A DNA stretch of 64,000 nucleotides from Papio anubis (taxonomy: Eukaryota > Chordata > Mammalia > Primates > Cercopithecidae). The stretch lies in NCBI RefSeq assembly GCF_008728515.1, contig NC_044977.1, forward strand, positions 168,873,139 through 168,937,138. Reading direction: 5' to 3'. Shown here piece by piece: positions 10,890 through 22,873 of this stretch (position 1 is its first letter; every line of letters starts with the position of its first letter). The position numbers and the translations under genes are program-made. The notes under the pieces were generated by a model. The model was not told where the DNA came from and ran no database searches. It worked only from the letters and a program-made list of their open reading frames with translations.

Positions 10890-13544
10890 TGAACCCTTCT
10901 AAATTTTATAATCTAGGCAGAAGCTATAAGTAAAGACCATCATTTTTCTGGATGTGAATGAATTCATAGAGACATTTCACAGAAGACTCCGATTGATACT
11001 GGAACACAGAGTCAACAACAAACTGAAAAGCTCCATTGGAGTAAGAAGGATCCTCCATGGCATCCCAAATCATCCATGCAGAATTTTGTCCAACATAACC
11101 TCAGATGACAGGAAATAATTTCAAATATTGAGTTTTCTCATCAAAAGTTTTTTAGAACTATGTTTTAGGGAATTTTTAGTATTAACAATCAACCTTGTGT
11201 AATATTTGGAATATGTCTCCAAGTTACAAAGGTTATGGTTAATTCACAAATCGCCAATACTATTGGCTCTATTCTTTTCATGGTGTCACAGATCACAAGC
11301 AGTCTTCAGGGTGGCAATTTTCAAAATTCCATAGTTATTCCACTTCAGCCTAAGAAACTTCAATATTATTTTTGTAATTTTGTTCTGGTCATCAATTGTT
11401 ATTTAACAACTCAAAAACTAAATGAGATTTTTTTTAAAGAAAACACGCATTTTATTATGCTCACAGCTTCTGTGAGACTCAGGAATTAAGATAGCACATA
11501 TCAGGGATGGCTTATCTCTGTGCTATGATGCTTGTGGCCTCAGACGAGAAGACTCATACAGTTGGGGGTGACTCAAATGGATGTGGATGGAATCCCAGAG
11601 TCTGAGCTGAAAAGGTTTGACTGAGTCTATCAGCTACAATCCCTATACATGGCCTCTCCATGTGGCTTGGACTCTCATGCAGTCTAACAGTGTGAAGAGA
11701 GTCAGTCTTTTTACCCTAGTATGCTCAGCCTCATGAGCAACTGTTCCAGAGAACAGAGTGGAAGTTTCATGGTCCCCTTTTATGGTCCAGCCTCAGTGAT
11801 ACTGTATTGGTTGAAGTGGTCGCAAATTTTCCCAGACTCAAGGAGAAGGGACATAAACATTAACCTCAAAACTCAATGGAAATACTGTCAAAGAAATATG
11901 AAGCAATATTTTAAAGGTGTCACATATCTACTAGTTTTAAGGGCAATAGTTTCATTCAATAAATGATTTTAAAATTAAAATCATTAGTCAAATCTAATAC
12001 AGAAGGTCTTGACTAAAGGAAAATAATATGCTAAATGTTTGTTTTCTACTTGTAACTTGAACCAGGTTGTATGCAATTCTCTTAAATCGAATCCCAATAT
12101 TCTTAGCACTGTATTAAAGAGGCCTTTCCTTGTTAATAAGAATAAATTCTTATGTACCACCTGGAAGCTCTACAAAACGTATAAAGACACACCATCTTTA
12201 AGAATATTTATCTACTGAAGTCACTGTGGACACCCTGAAAGACAAATTGTCTGAATAAAAGAATTTATTTATGAATATTTAAATTGTTCATTGCCCAGAC
12301 ATAGTAAGATAAATTATCTCCATTCTCTGCATCATGTTACTGCCCTCAATTACTCTTATAGAATAAAATAGAATTTTAAAATGCATTCAATCAGGCAAAG
12401 AAAGTATAAAAACTATGAGAGTAAGCTCTCCTCAAACAGCAAAAACACGTAGGAAGTCAGTAACATTTCTCAAGGTGAAAATGAGAAGTAGAGAAGCACC
12501 CTCTATAAGGAGAGGCAGGAATTTCATTCCTGGAAAGAAACATAATGAACATTACATGGGGAATTTGTAAACCATTCAAAGATGGATACACTGCAACATA
12601 AAGATCTGAATAAAAAGTTGAGGCATTAATTGAAAAAACTCTGGGGAGCAACTGAGGGAAGATAGCAACAACAGTTAGATGTTCATGCTGCCTTCCCCAG
12701 TCCTAGGGCCAGCACTTCTAAAGCACTCAATGGACCCACTGCTCAGGAGACACCAGGAGAGGATCACTGAGGATGGTCCAAGGGGCTGATGGGTCACGAA
12801 GCTTAGGAGACAGAGAGTTACTTATTTATGACAAGCATAAAAGTTTGAAGTGCTTTTATTTGGGCATTTGAATTTCTAACAATAGGAAGAAAGGTTTCCC
12901 TTAAATTTGGGAATTATGAGGATAAAAGTATGGCACCAGAATTCCATATGATGATGAACTAAGAAATGATGTTTCCTCAACAAGGAAGATAAGAAAACCT
13001 ACTTTGGAGTAGTAGGAGATGGTTCATGTAATTCTAAGATTGCGAACTAAGTGTACACATAGACATTTAATGTATATACACATTCAAATCTCCATTTTCA
13101 GTGCAGTGTTGAAAGCATATGCTTTAATCTAATGTAAAAAAAAGAGTTTTAATTATTATTTTTTAAAAGCCTATACTTTATCTTGGTGTGGGCCTGTGTG
13201 TGTATGTATGCATATGTGTGTTAGACAGGTAAGTTAATTATTTTTAAATGCATATTTTAGAAAATGTACTTTTTAAATTAAGCTATTCTATCAGTTGTTG
13301 TTTTCTTTAAACAACAACAACAAAAAAGACTAGCCCTATATGATCAGTTATTTCTGATTAGGCATCAGCCCATACCATCAGGTACCATGATGGACAAAGT
13401 CTTTTTCAAGAGGGCATTTATTCCTCTCTAAATTTTTCCAGCTAAAAAATATAAAGACTTTGATGAAACTAGAATTGAAGTGAGGTGGTTAATGATTCAT
13501 TATTAAGTTAGTTTCTATAGAAAGTAATCAAACAAAACATATTC
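10890..13544. other. Mostly unassigned sequence; possible old repeat at 11400-11860
   Basis: No coding frame with a protein signature (the longest are 81-84 codons). The part from GCATTTTATTATGCTCACAGC to TGGTCCAGCCTCAGTG resembles a mammalian medium-reiteration repeat containing TTTATTATTGCTCACGATTCTGTG, but I cannot name it. The remainder is AT-rich without visible structure. Confidence 0.3.
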
Positions 13545-13800
13545 TTTTTAATTTTAAATTTTCTTTTAAAAATATTTTATTTTAGATTCAAAGGGTATGT
13601 GCACAGGTTTGTTACATATATATGTTTTATAATGGTGGGGTTTGGGCGCATACCTATCACCTAAATAATGACTATTATACCCAAGAGGTAATTTTTTTAA
13701 CCCTCACCCAGTGTCTATAATTTTCATTTTTATATCTAGTATACCCATTGTTTAGCTCCCCATATGAGAACATGTAGTATTTGATTTTTGTAAATTTTCT
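13545..13800 (-). mobile_element. L1 3' UTR fragment (antisense)
   Basis: ATTTTAGATTCAAAGGGTATGTGCACAGGTTTGTTACATA is the antisense of the L1 end TATGTAACAAACCTGCACATG. It is followed by CTATCACCTAAATAATG, TATACCCAAGAGGTAATTTTT and CCCCATATGAGAACATGTAGTATTTG, the antisense of the ORF2/3' UTR junction. It is heavily 5'-truncated and diverged. Confidence 0.82.
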
Positions 13801-14226
13801 TGTAAAAACTCGAACAAGGAATCACGATCCATGAAGCCTGAATTCATTATGATGCCATTGATTTAAGTTCTTTAATAACAAACCAAGTATAATTTTGCAA
13901 AGAAAAAAAATCACATATTAGTTCTCAGCTTTGCTACACAGGTATTCATGGAGAGACCCTTAACTGGAAGTATAGCAATAAAAAAGGAAATAAATTAAAC
14001 ACCAAGGATATGTTGTTACAGAAGACCTATTAGTTCCACTGTTATACTTGTTCATGCCACAGCAGCTTGTCAAATGGTAAAAACAAGAGTGAGGGAAAAT
14101 GGCTTGATGATAAACAATTGGATCTGATGGGCTATATCAACTACTTATTTGGATGCCGAGTGAACCAGCTTAAAAAATCTTGTGAGGAGCAAAATACTCC
14201 CCTTCAAGTTATGCTTTTGAAGCCAT

Positions 14227-14325
14227 TGTATATGTATGTATACATACACATATATATACACACAGACACGTACACACACACACACACACATATATACACA
14301 TACACACATATATATGAATATAAAT
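14227..14325. repeat. (TA)n/(CA)n compound microsatellite
   Basis: About 100 bases of alternating TATG, TACA, (CA) and TATA runs, including a continuous CA tract around 14271-14290. An 86-codon frame across it is low complexity and not a gene. Confidence 0.93.
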
Positions 14326-14329
14326 GATT

Positions 14330-16260
14330 ATCTGGTCAAAATCGCTACAAGATTAATCATTTCAACATCATCCAAATCTTATTCTCATGGTTTGTCATAA
14401 AAGGGTACCTATTGCAATAAAGGCCATTGGGATCAAAGACATGAGTTAGATGCCAAGGAGAGGACTAGGCCATGCTACACTGTCTAATAGCTCAAAAAGA
14501 AAGACTAGATTGTTAACTCCATGAGGCTTGAGAGCAAACTTTTTGTTTGCGTGCTTTGTTTGTACCAATTTGTGAGGGGAAAACTGAAAATAAAGCTCAC
14601 CTAATTAAATAGTATTTGACTCCATTCTCTATTTATTATTCTTATCCAATCATATAGATATTTGACTGACAACTTTCCCTCCAGTCCATGAAGCTAGATG
14701 CTCCTCACTATCTCACATCTGAAGGTACTAGAAGGAGGGGTTAGTACCAAATAAATGGCTCTTCTAAGGCTTCTGGTCTATAGCTACCCCAACTCAACTT
14801 CTGACCACAAATTCCTAAAAATTTCCTACTTACTCATAACTTCAAGTAAAATACCTTTTTTCCTCAACATTAGCCATACTTCCAGTCCTTTAACTCCTTC
14901 ATATTCTTCTAGGCTATCAGTTCTGTCATAGCTTCTCTTCCTCTCATGTAAGTCTTGACCCCATGGCTAATTATCTGAACCGCACTTTCACCAGCACTGT
15001 TTTCTCCTACCCCAATGCCTTCTGAGAAATTGGTCATATGAAGTTCAACTTTAGAACAATGTAAAATTCAAGTGTTGGACACCAACTTCAGTCTAGATAA
15101 TGATGTACTAGATAATCCAAATACTGTGTCAAATGGCACCTTGATAAATTCCCATTCTCTAACGTCAGCTGGGACATAAGTAGCATCGACCAGTTCTTTT
15201 ACACATTCTTGGTCAGCTTTCTTTCCCATTCCTCTCAATCATCATTACAGACTCACTCGGTCTCTCAACTTGCCTATCCAGTCTAGGCAAAGAATGCGCT
15301 TTAAGGAAATCGAAGCGATAATGCATTATCTGGTAAGGAATTGGAATGGTGGAATGAGGAGTTCAGCAAATCCTCTGCCCAAAGCAATGATAAAACTAGA
15401 TGAATTTGTCAAATACAAAGATTTCAGGACACTAGAAATAGAACAAAGGCATAAAATAAATTGAGTTGTATCTATGCAAGAAAAACCACTGAACCACAGA
15501 TAAAAGCTTCTTGTGACATTTTAGCCTGGGGTTGTAATATTTCCATCCTCCATTCCCCTTCCCCACCTTTCCATTTGTGCTCAGCTATGTACTAGAAAGA
15601 GGCAAGTCATGGAAATAAGCAGCTTCTTAGACAGGAAGGGTAAGTGCTGACATATTTAGCAGGGCACAGAAAAATCCCCACACTCAGGGGCATGGTCAAA
15701 AAGAGCAGCAATTTAGGTGAGGATAAGGGCCAATGTTAGTTAGCCTGAGGCATGATTTTAGTTGGGGGAAGCAACAAGCAGACTAGGCAAAAATTTAACA
15801 GGAAGGTCCATGAAATGAGGCAGCCAGAGCAGGCCCTGATAAGCTTCCACCTATCCCTGATTGCCTGAAATTAAGTACGCATGTGCAAAGCTGCACACGC
15901 TCTCAGGAGAGAAGACAACTATCTGCTTGTCCCTAGATGAAGGTGAGGCCTTTTGCAAGCAGAAAGGAAAAACCAGGAACACTTATTAACCTGTCTGAAA
16001 TGTAAAAGTGTTCCCCAGCTCACACACAGATTCATGAACAAGAGCAGAAACCTTAGGTGTTCAAGGTGAGTAATCTGACTCATTATTGAAAGACTAAGCA
16101 ATTCTGACATGACAGCAACCCTTATGGAGTCACGCTTAAAAATAAAAATAATAATAAAGAAGAAAACACCTGAGAAGAGACATCAGAGGTCACACACTGT
16201 GGAGGAAGAGAGACTCCACAGAATTCACCTAATAACCAATAAACAAGCAAACACAAACAA
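14330..16260. other. No assignable gene or repeat
   Basis: About 1.9 kb without a family consensus I can name. Pyrimidine-rich stretches at 14640-15250 could be very old L2 but are too diverged to call. Small frames at 15270-15464 and 15919-16110 lack signatures. Confidence 0.3.
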
Positions 16261-16269
16261 TACCTGGGA

Positions 16270-17041
16270 AAAAAAAAAATTGAGGTTTTCTCTATTATAG
16301 TATCTAAAATGCTCAATTTTTAACAAAAACTGATGAGACTGCAAAGAAACACAGAAGTACAATCCATACACAAGAAAAAAGCAGTCAAGAGAAACTGTCT
16401 ACTAGAGGACCTAGATGTTGGACTTAGCAGTCAAAGATGTTAAACAGCTATTATAAATCAGTTCTAAGAACTAAAGAAAATTATATATATAAGTTAATGG
16501 AAAGTGTGACAACAGTAACTCATTGAGTAGAGAATATCAATAAAAAGATAAAGATTGTGAAAAAAAAGAAAGAGAAAATTCTGGAGTTAAAAAGTATAAA
16601 AATTGGCATCTCCAATTTCTACCCTGTGTGAAGAGCTTGGAAATCATCACTTCCATCATCATAACAAGAAGACAGCAGAAAAACTAAAAGTCAACAACTA
16701 GTCTTAAATTTATAAGAGAATTGAGGTCACAGGACGGACTGCTGCCCCAAAGCCTAGAGAAAGAGGAGGTCACTGAAAATCACAGCTTACCATCAGCAGA
16801 AGCCAGAGAAGCCGGAAACTAGAAGGAACATTAAAAACTGTAATAGACAAATTGCTGCATCCTGAGTATTGACTAGTGTGAGAGTTAAAATTCCCGGGGG
16901 AAGCTCACCAGGTTCTCACTCAGAAGATTAGAGACAAATGTCCAAGTACTAAGGAAGGAAGGGAAAGAAAGTTACCCATTTTGAAATATACCAGGAGAGT
17001 TCTGTTTTCTGAAACAAAGGCCTCCCCTGAAGTAAAAACTA
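16270..17041 (+). mobile_element. L1M-grade 5'-region fragment (start of an old L1)
   Basis: Bases 16310-16600 (TTTTTAACAAAAACTGATGAGAC, AGCAGTCAAGAGAAACTGTC, GATGTTGGACTTAGCAG, CAGCTATTATAAATC) and 16600-17041 (CTGGTCTTA-like CAACTAGTCTTAAATTTATAAGAG) resemble 5' parts of ancient L1M elements in sense. A Tigger transposon interrupts the element at 17042, and the remainder continues after 19976. Whether 16310-16600 and 16600-17041 belong to one element or two neighbours is not clear. Confidence 0.6.
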
Positions 17042-17694
17042 CAGATGTTCCTGAAGTTAGAATGAGGTTATATCCCAAAAGACCTATCATAAATTGAAAA
17101 TATCATAATATGGCTGGGCACGGTGGCTCAAGCCTGTAATCCCAGCACTTTGGGAGGCTGAGACGGGCGGATCACGAGGTCAGGAGATCGAGACCATCCT
17201 GGCTAACACGATGAAACCCCGTCTCTACTAAAAAATACAAAAAACTAGCCGGGCAAGGTGGCGGGCGCCTGTAGTCCCAGCTACTCGGGAGGCTGAGACA
17301 GGAGAATGGCGTGAACCCGGGAGGCGGAGCTTGTAGTGAGCTGAGATCCAGCCACTGCACTCCAGCCTGGGCAACACAGCAAGATTCCAACTCAAAAAAA
17401 AAAAGAAAAAGAAAATATCATAATATGCCTAACTACAAAGCTTGATAGCTTAGCCTAGCTTACCTTAAACATTCTGAGAACACTCACATTAGCCTATAGT
17501 TGGGCAAAATTATCTAACACAAACACTATTTTATAATAAAGTTTTTAATATCTCATGTAACTTATTGAATATAGTGCTGAAAGTGAAAAATAGAATGGTT
17601 GTATGGGTACTTTATGTAGTTTCTATTGAATGTGTATTGATTTCACACCATCATAAAGTTAAAAAAAATTATAAGTTAAACCATCATAAGTTGG
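17042..17694. mobile_element. Tigger-family non-autonomous DNA transposon (main part)
   Basis: The left terminus, TA followed by CAGATGTTCCTGAAGTTAGAATGAGG, is the complement of a pogo/Tigger end with CTTACGATGGTTCGAC-type repeats. The body has TAGCCTAGCTTACCTTAAACATTCTG, AGTTGGGCAAAATTATCTAACAC and AAAATAGAATGGTTGTATGGG. The right end (CACCATCATAAAGTTAAAAAAA, ACCATCATAAGTTGG) is cut by THE1, and its last bases reappear at 19965-19976 followed by TA. An Alu sits inside. Many CpG sites of the consensus are decayed. Confidence 0.72.
17112..17410 (+). mobile_element. Young AluY, Old World monkey (AluYR-like) type
   Basis: Full-length Alu flanked by a perfect 16-base target-site duplication GAAAATATCATAATAT (17096-17111 and 17411-17426). 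Features expected of macaque/baboon AluYRa-type elements are present: GTGGCTCAAGCCTG, AAAAAATACAAAAAACTAG, GGGCAAGGTGGCGGGCG and GAGATCCAGCCACTGC in place of GAGATCGCGCCACTGC. The internal A and B box regions of the RNA polymerase III promoter are close to consensus. It lies inside a Tigger element. Confidence 0.95.
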
Positions 17695-18045
17695 TATATT
17701 CGTCTGTTTTCACACTGCTGATAAAGAGATACCCAATACTGGGTAATTTATATAGGAAAAATAGTTTAATGGGCTTACAGTTCCATTTGGCTGGGAAAGC
17801 CTCACAATTATGGTGGAAGGCAAGGAGGATCAACTCACATCTTACATGGATGGCAGCAGGCAAAGAGAGCTTGTGCAGAGAAACTCCTTTTTAAAACCAT
17901 CAGATCTTGTGGGGTTCATTCACTATCACAAGAACAGGACTGGAAAGACCCGCCCCCATGATTCAATCACCACCTATCGGGTCACTCCAACAACACATGG
18001 GAAATCAATATGAGATTTGGATGGCCACACAGCCAAACCATATCA
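17695..18045 (-). repeat. THE1 3' LTR
   Basis: A 351-base LTR: the given strand starts TATATTCGTCTGTTTTCACAC and ends GCCAAACCATATCA. It carries the conserved ACATCTTACATGGATGGCAGC and AAGACCCGCCCCCATGATTCAATCACC blocks. The terminal TG has become TA at the outer edge. Comparison with its partner at 19603-19959 would date the insertion. Confidence 0.92.
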
Positions 18046-19602
18046 TTCCACCACTGGCCCCTGCCAAATCTCATGTCCTCACATTTCAAAACCAATCATG
18101 CCTTCCCAACAGTGCCCCAAAGTCTTAACTCATTTAAGCATTAACTCAAAAGTCCACAACCCAAAGTGTCATCTAAGACAAGGCAAGTCCCTTCTGCCTA
18201 TGAGCCTGTAAAATCAAAAGCAAGTGAGTTACTTCCTAGATACAGAGGTGGTACAGGCATTGAGTAAATACAGTAATTCCAAATAGGAGAAATTGGCTAA
18301 AACAAAAGAGCTACAGGCCCCATGCAAGTTCAAAATCCAGCCAGCAGTCAAATTTTAATGCTCCAAATGGTTTCCTTTGACTCCATGTCTCACATCCAGG
18401 TCATGCTGATGCAAGAAGTGGGTTCCCACGGTCTTGGGCAGCTCCAACCCTGTGGTTTTACAACCTCCCTCCTGGCTGCTTTCACAGGCTGGCATTGAGT
18501 ATCTATGGCTTTTCCAGAAGCAAAGTGCAAGCTGTTGGTGGATCTAGTATTCTGGGTTCCAGAGGGCAGTGGTCCCCTTCTCACAGCTCCACTAGGCAGT
18601 GCTCTAAGGAGGGACTTGTGTACGTGCTCCAATCCCACATTTCCCTTCTGCGCTACCCTAGCAGTTTTCCACAAGTACCCCACCCCTGCAGCAAACTTTT
18701 GCCTGGACATCCAGGCATTTCCATACATCCTCTGAAATTTAGGCAGAGGCTCCCAAACCCCAATTGTTGACTTCTGTGTTCCCACAGGCTCAATATCACA
18801 TGAAAGCTGCTAAGGCTTGGGGCTTGTACCCTCTGAGGCCATGGCCAAAGCTGTACCTTGGCCCCTTTTAGTAACAGCTGGAATGGCAGGGCACCAATCC
18901 CTAGACTGCACACAGCAGGGGCCTGGCCCATAATACCATGTTTTCCTCCTAGGCCTCCAGGCCAATGATGGGAGGGGCTGCCATGAAGACCTCTGACAAG
19001 CCCTGGAGACATTTTCCCCATTGTCTTGGGGATTAATATTCAACTCCTCATTACTTATGCAAATTTCTACAACCAGCTTAAATTTCTCCTCAGAAATTGG
19101 GTTTTTCTTTTCTGTCACATTGTCAGGGTGCAAATTTTCCAAACTTTTATGCTCTGCTCCCCTTATAAAACTGAATGCCTTTAACAACACCCAAGTCATC
19201 TCTGGAATGATTTGCTACTTTGAATGGTATCTGCTTTCCCCCAGATACCTTAAATCATCTCTCTCAAGTTCAAAGTTCCACCAATCTCTAGGGCAGGGAG
19301 AAAATGCCACCAGTCTATTTGCTAAAACATAACAAGAGTCACCTTTGCTCTTGTTCCCAACCAAGTTCCTTATTTCCATCTGAGACCACCTCACCCTGGA
19401 TTTCATTATCCACATCGTTATCAACATTTTGGTCATAGTCGTTCAACAAGTCTACAGGGAGTTCTAAACTTTGCCACATTTTCCTGTCTTCTTCTGAGTC
19501 CTCCAAACTGTTCCAACCTCTGCCTGTTACCCAGTTCCAAAGTCGTTTCCACATTTTGGGGTATCTTTCCAGCAGCACCCCATTCTACTGCTATCAATTT
19601 AC
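18046..19602 (-). pseudogene. THE1 internal region (degenerate gag-like remnant)
   Basis: The 1.56 kb internal region is related along its length to the internal region of the second MaLR element at 54894-56430; both begin next to the 3' LTR with CAAATCTCATGTCC- or GAAATCTCATGTCC-type sequence. Antisense open frames of 73-131 codons occur in several registers (for example 19339-19578, rich in W, E and D), but none is continuous, so no protein is expected. THE1 internal sequence is described as a relic of a retroviral gag-region reading frame. Confidence 0.82.
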
Positions 19603-19959
19603 TGTGTTAGTCTATTTTCACACTACTGATAAAGACATACCCAACACTGGGCAATTTAAAAAAGAAAGAGATTTAATTGGACTTACAGTTCCACATGGCT
19701 AGGGAAGTCTCACAATCATGGCAGAAAGCAAGGAGGATCAACTCATATCTTACATGGATGGCAGCAGGCAAATCGAGAGAACTTGTGCAGGGTAACTCCT
19801 ATTCTTAAAACCATCAGATCTTGTGAGACTCATTCAGTATCATGAAAACAGGACAGGAAAGACCCGCCCCCATAATTCAATCACCTCCCACCGGGTCCCT
19901 CCCACAACACATGGGAATTAAAGACGATATTTGGGTGAGGACAGAGCCAAACCATATCA
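19603..19959 (-). repeat. THE1 5' LTR
   Basis: A 357-base LTR: the given strand starts TGTGTTAGTCTATTTTCACAC and ends GCCAAACCATATCA, with CATCTTACATGGATGGCAGC and GACCCGCCCCCATAATTCAATCACC. In element orientation this LTR would carry the promoter. THE1 LTRs elsewhere have been co-opted as promoters, but nothing here shows activity. Confidence 0.92.
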
Positions 19960-19964
19960 GTCGG

Positions 19965-19976
19965 GTATTGTCTATA
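19965..19976. mobile_element. Residual 3' tip of the split Tigger element
   Basis: GTATTGTCTATA directly after the THE1 target-site duplication completes the Tigger terminal repeat (consensus end GACTATCTG-TA). This shows THE1 landed about 10 bases inside the Tigger end. Confidence 0.6.
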
Positions 19977-22873
19977 CTCTACTGGAACCTTATCTGACCT
20001 AGGGAAGAGCAGTGAGCCAACCTCAGCCCCCTCTATCCTTCCTGTCTCGCATACAGGGATTTTTTTACAATGCTAAAAAAACTATTCTAAATGTCACAGT
20101 ACAGGAACTTTGGCCCAATTTTTTTAATGGAGATCTAATCATAGGATTATAGAAAGCTTCTTCTTTCCAGTATCTTACCATTCCAATATCTTACCACCAT
20201 ATCAACAGGTCTTTTGTACAATAATAGTAGATAACAACTGAGAGACCTTCAAGACACAGACTCTAAGAGGAAGTTTCTAGAGAGACTCAAAGACAACAGA
20301 AAATACAGTAACAAGGACATCAGAGTACACTGAAACCTTTGACACCTATAGCAATAGCAAACCAACACAGACTAACTTCTAGCCATATAAACATAAAACT
20401 TCACACTAAAGGCATATGATTTCAATTCTCAATATATGATACATCACGTCTGAATTTCAACAAAAAAATTATAAAGCATACTGAAAGACAGAAAAAAAGT
20501 ACTCTGGAGACATAAAGCCAGCATCAGAAAATAACTCAGATATGGCAGGGATTTTTTTAAATCATCAGGCCAAAAATTAATATAACTATAATTAATATGT
20601 GAAAGGATCTAATGGAAAAAGTGGACAAAAAGCAAGAACACATAGATAATGTAAGCAGAGACATGAAAACTAAGAAAGACTCAAAAGTAAATGCCAGAAA
20701 TAAAAACACTACAAGAAAAATGAAGAATGTCTTTGATAGACTTATCAGTAGATTGAATATGACTGATGAAAGAATTAGTGAGTTTAAAGATCTGTCACTA
20801 GAAACTTCCTAAAGTGAAATGCTAACATAAAATGGAAAAGAAAGAAACAATAGCCAAGAACTGTGGGAAAATTAGAAAAGGTAGACCTTATGTGTAGTAG
20901 AAATAACAGAAAGAGAAAGAAAAGAGAAGAAGTATTTGAAGTAATAATGGCTGAGAATTCTCCAAGATTAGAGTCAGACACCAAAACAGATTCAAGAAGT
21001 TCAGAGAACACTCAGAAAGATAAATAGGAAAAAAAAAAAAATCTATACCTAGGCATATTATATTCAAACTATAGAAAACAAAAGACAATGAGAAAATCTT
21101 GAAAGAAGCCAAAGGAAAAAAAATATCTTATTAACAGAGAAAAAGAATAGGAATTACAATGGATATCTCTTTTGAAATCATGCCAGCAAAGAGAGAGTGG
21201 AGTGAAATATTTATAGTGGTGAAAGAAAAAGAAATCTCCAAGGCCACAGAGCAAACTGGGCAAACTCAGCCATTCTCCCTCTCAGTGAAAGAGAAACAAA
21301 AGCTTTTTCAGATAAACAAAAACAGAGAATTGGTCTCCACAGGTCTGCATTACAAGATATGGTAAAACTAAATTTTTCAGAAAGAAGAAAAATTACATAA
21401 ATCAGAAACTCAGATATGTATAAAGAAGAGCATTAGAGAAGGAATAAACAAATTAAATATTTTATTTTCCTTACTCTAATTGTCCTAACAGATAAAATAA
21501 TAATAGCAGTGATGAATTGGTTGATTATAGCTTATGGATTACTGAAATAAATGAAAGCATTTTGTAAGGAATAAGAGGGAGGAATTGGGCATACTTTGTT
21601 ATAAGATGCCAACACTGCTCATTAAGTGGTACACAGTTATTTGAAAGCTGACTTGGTTTAGCTGTAAACGTATATTTTAAACTCTAGGGAAACTACTAAA
21701 ATGTATAAAGAGAATTATAACTGGCATGCTAAGAGACGAGAGAAGATAAAATTATATAAAATGCTCAATTGAAACCAGAGAAGACACAAAAAGAAGGAAC
21801 GATAAACAGAACAAATGCAACAAATAGAAAAGTTACAAATATAGTAGCTAATAATCCAACTATATCAATAATTACCATAGATTTAAGTGATCTAAACACA
21901 CAAATTAAAAGACAGAGACCAACAGAATGGATTTTTCTTAAAGAAACAATTTTATATTGTCTCCAAGAAACACTTCAAATATAAAGACCTATAGATTAAA
22001 ATTAAAGAGATAAAGGAAAATAAACCTTAGTAACACTGATCAAACAAACCTTTTTATTGTTTCATAAAAAGCAGACTTCAAAACAAAGAAAATTGTCAGT
22101 GAGAAATATGAGAGTTACATAATGATATCGGGGTCAATTCTCGAAGAAGACATGATAATCTTTAACGTGTATATGCCTAAGAATACACCATCAAAATACA
22201 TGAGGCAAAATCAGATAGAACTGGAAGGAAAAAGAGATCAGTCCATCATAATTTAGACTTCAACACATCTCAATCAGTAATTGACAAAACCACCAAGCAG
22301 AAAATCAGTAAAAATGTAGTTGAACCAAACAGTACCATCAATCAACTTGATTTAATTGACATTTACAGAATGCTTCATGCAATAACAGCAAAATACACAT
22401 TTCTTTCAAGTTCACATAAAACATTCATTGAGATAGACCATATTGCAGGTTAAAACATACCTTAAAATTTTTTTAAAAAGAGAAATTATATAAAATATGC
22501 TCTCAAACTAAATGGAGTTAAACTAGAAATCAATAGAAATATAGTTGGAAAATGCCAAAATATTTAGAGACTAAACAATCACTTTTAAACACATAGGTCA
22601 AAGAAAAAGTCTCCACGGAAATTTAAAAATAGTTGAACTACATGAAAATGAAAATACAACTTATCAAAATTTGTGGCATGCAGCAAAAGCAGTGCTTAGA
22701 GGGAAATTATAGCATTGAATGGATATATTAGAAAAGAACAAAGATATAAAAATCAATAGTCCGAGTTGCCACCTTAGGAAACTACAGAAAAAGAAGCAAT
22801 GTAAACCTAGAGTAACAGAAGAAATAATTTTAAAAGTAGCACAGAATAAATAAAATTTAAAAATAGAAGACAA
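19977..22873 (+). pseudogene. Ancient L1M: 5' region, ORF1 and ORF2 endonuclease remnants
   Basis: Sense-strand remains of an old L1. The part near 20240-20810 (for example the frame 20612-20812, rich in K, N and D) is ORF1-like. At 21769-21984 the frame has NPTISIITIDLSDLNTQIKR and YCLQETL, which parallel the start of the L1 ORF2 endonuclease domain with its asparagine and glutamate active-site segments. Further ORF2 sequence (GCAGTGCTTAGAGGGAAATT) continues to 22873, where another element interrupts it. All frames are broken by stops and frameshifts. Confidence 0.85.

Larger units (their letters stand above)
17695..19959 (-). mobile_element. THE1 MaLR element with both LTRs
   Basis: A complete non-autonomous ERVL-MaLR element in antisense: 3' LTR 17695-18045, internal 18046-19602, 5' LTR 19603-19959. 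The LTRs begin (in element sense) with TGATATGGTTTGG and end near TAATACA. The flanks GTTGG (17690-17694) and GTCGG (19960-19964) form the expected 5-base target-site duplication, with one CpG-type difference. The 2.26 kb length is close to usual for the family. The element has no pol or env of its own and relied on other retroviral machinery. Confidence 0.93.

Noticed and set aside
14067..14327. 86-codon frame with a YTHTHTH tail
   Set aside because: The tail is a translated CA/TA microsatellite and the remainder has no domain.
17172..17390. 72-codon antisense frame starting MESCCVAQAGVQWLDLSSLQ
   Set aside because: Standard Alu-encoded peptide on the opposite strand of the Alu at 17112-17410.
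18390..19578. Chain of antisense frames up to 131 codons as a gene
   Set aside because: They lie in the THE1 internal region in different registers and have homologous counterparts in the second MaLR element.
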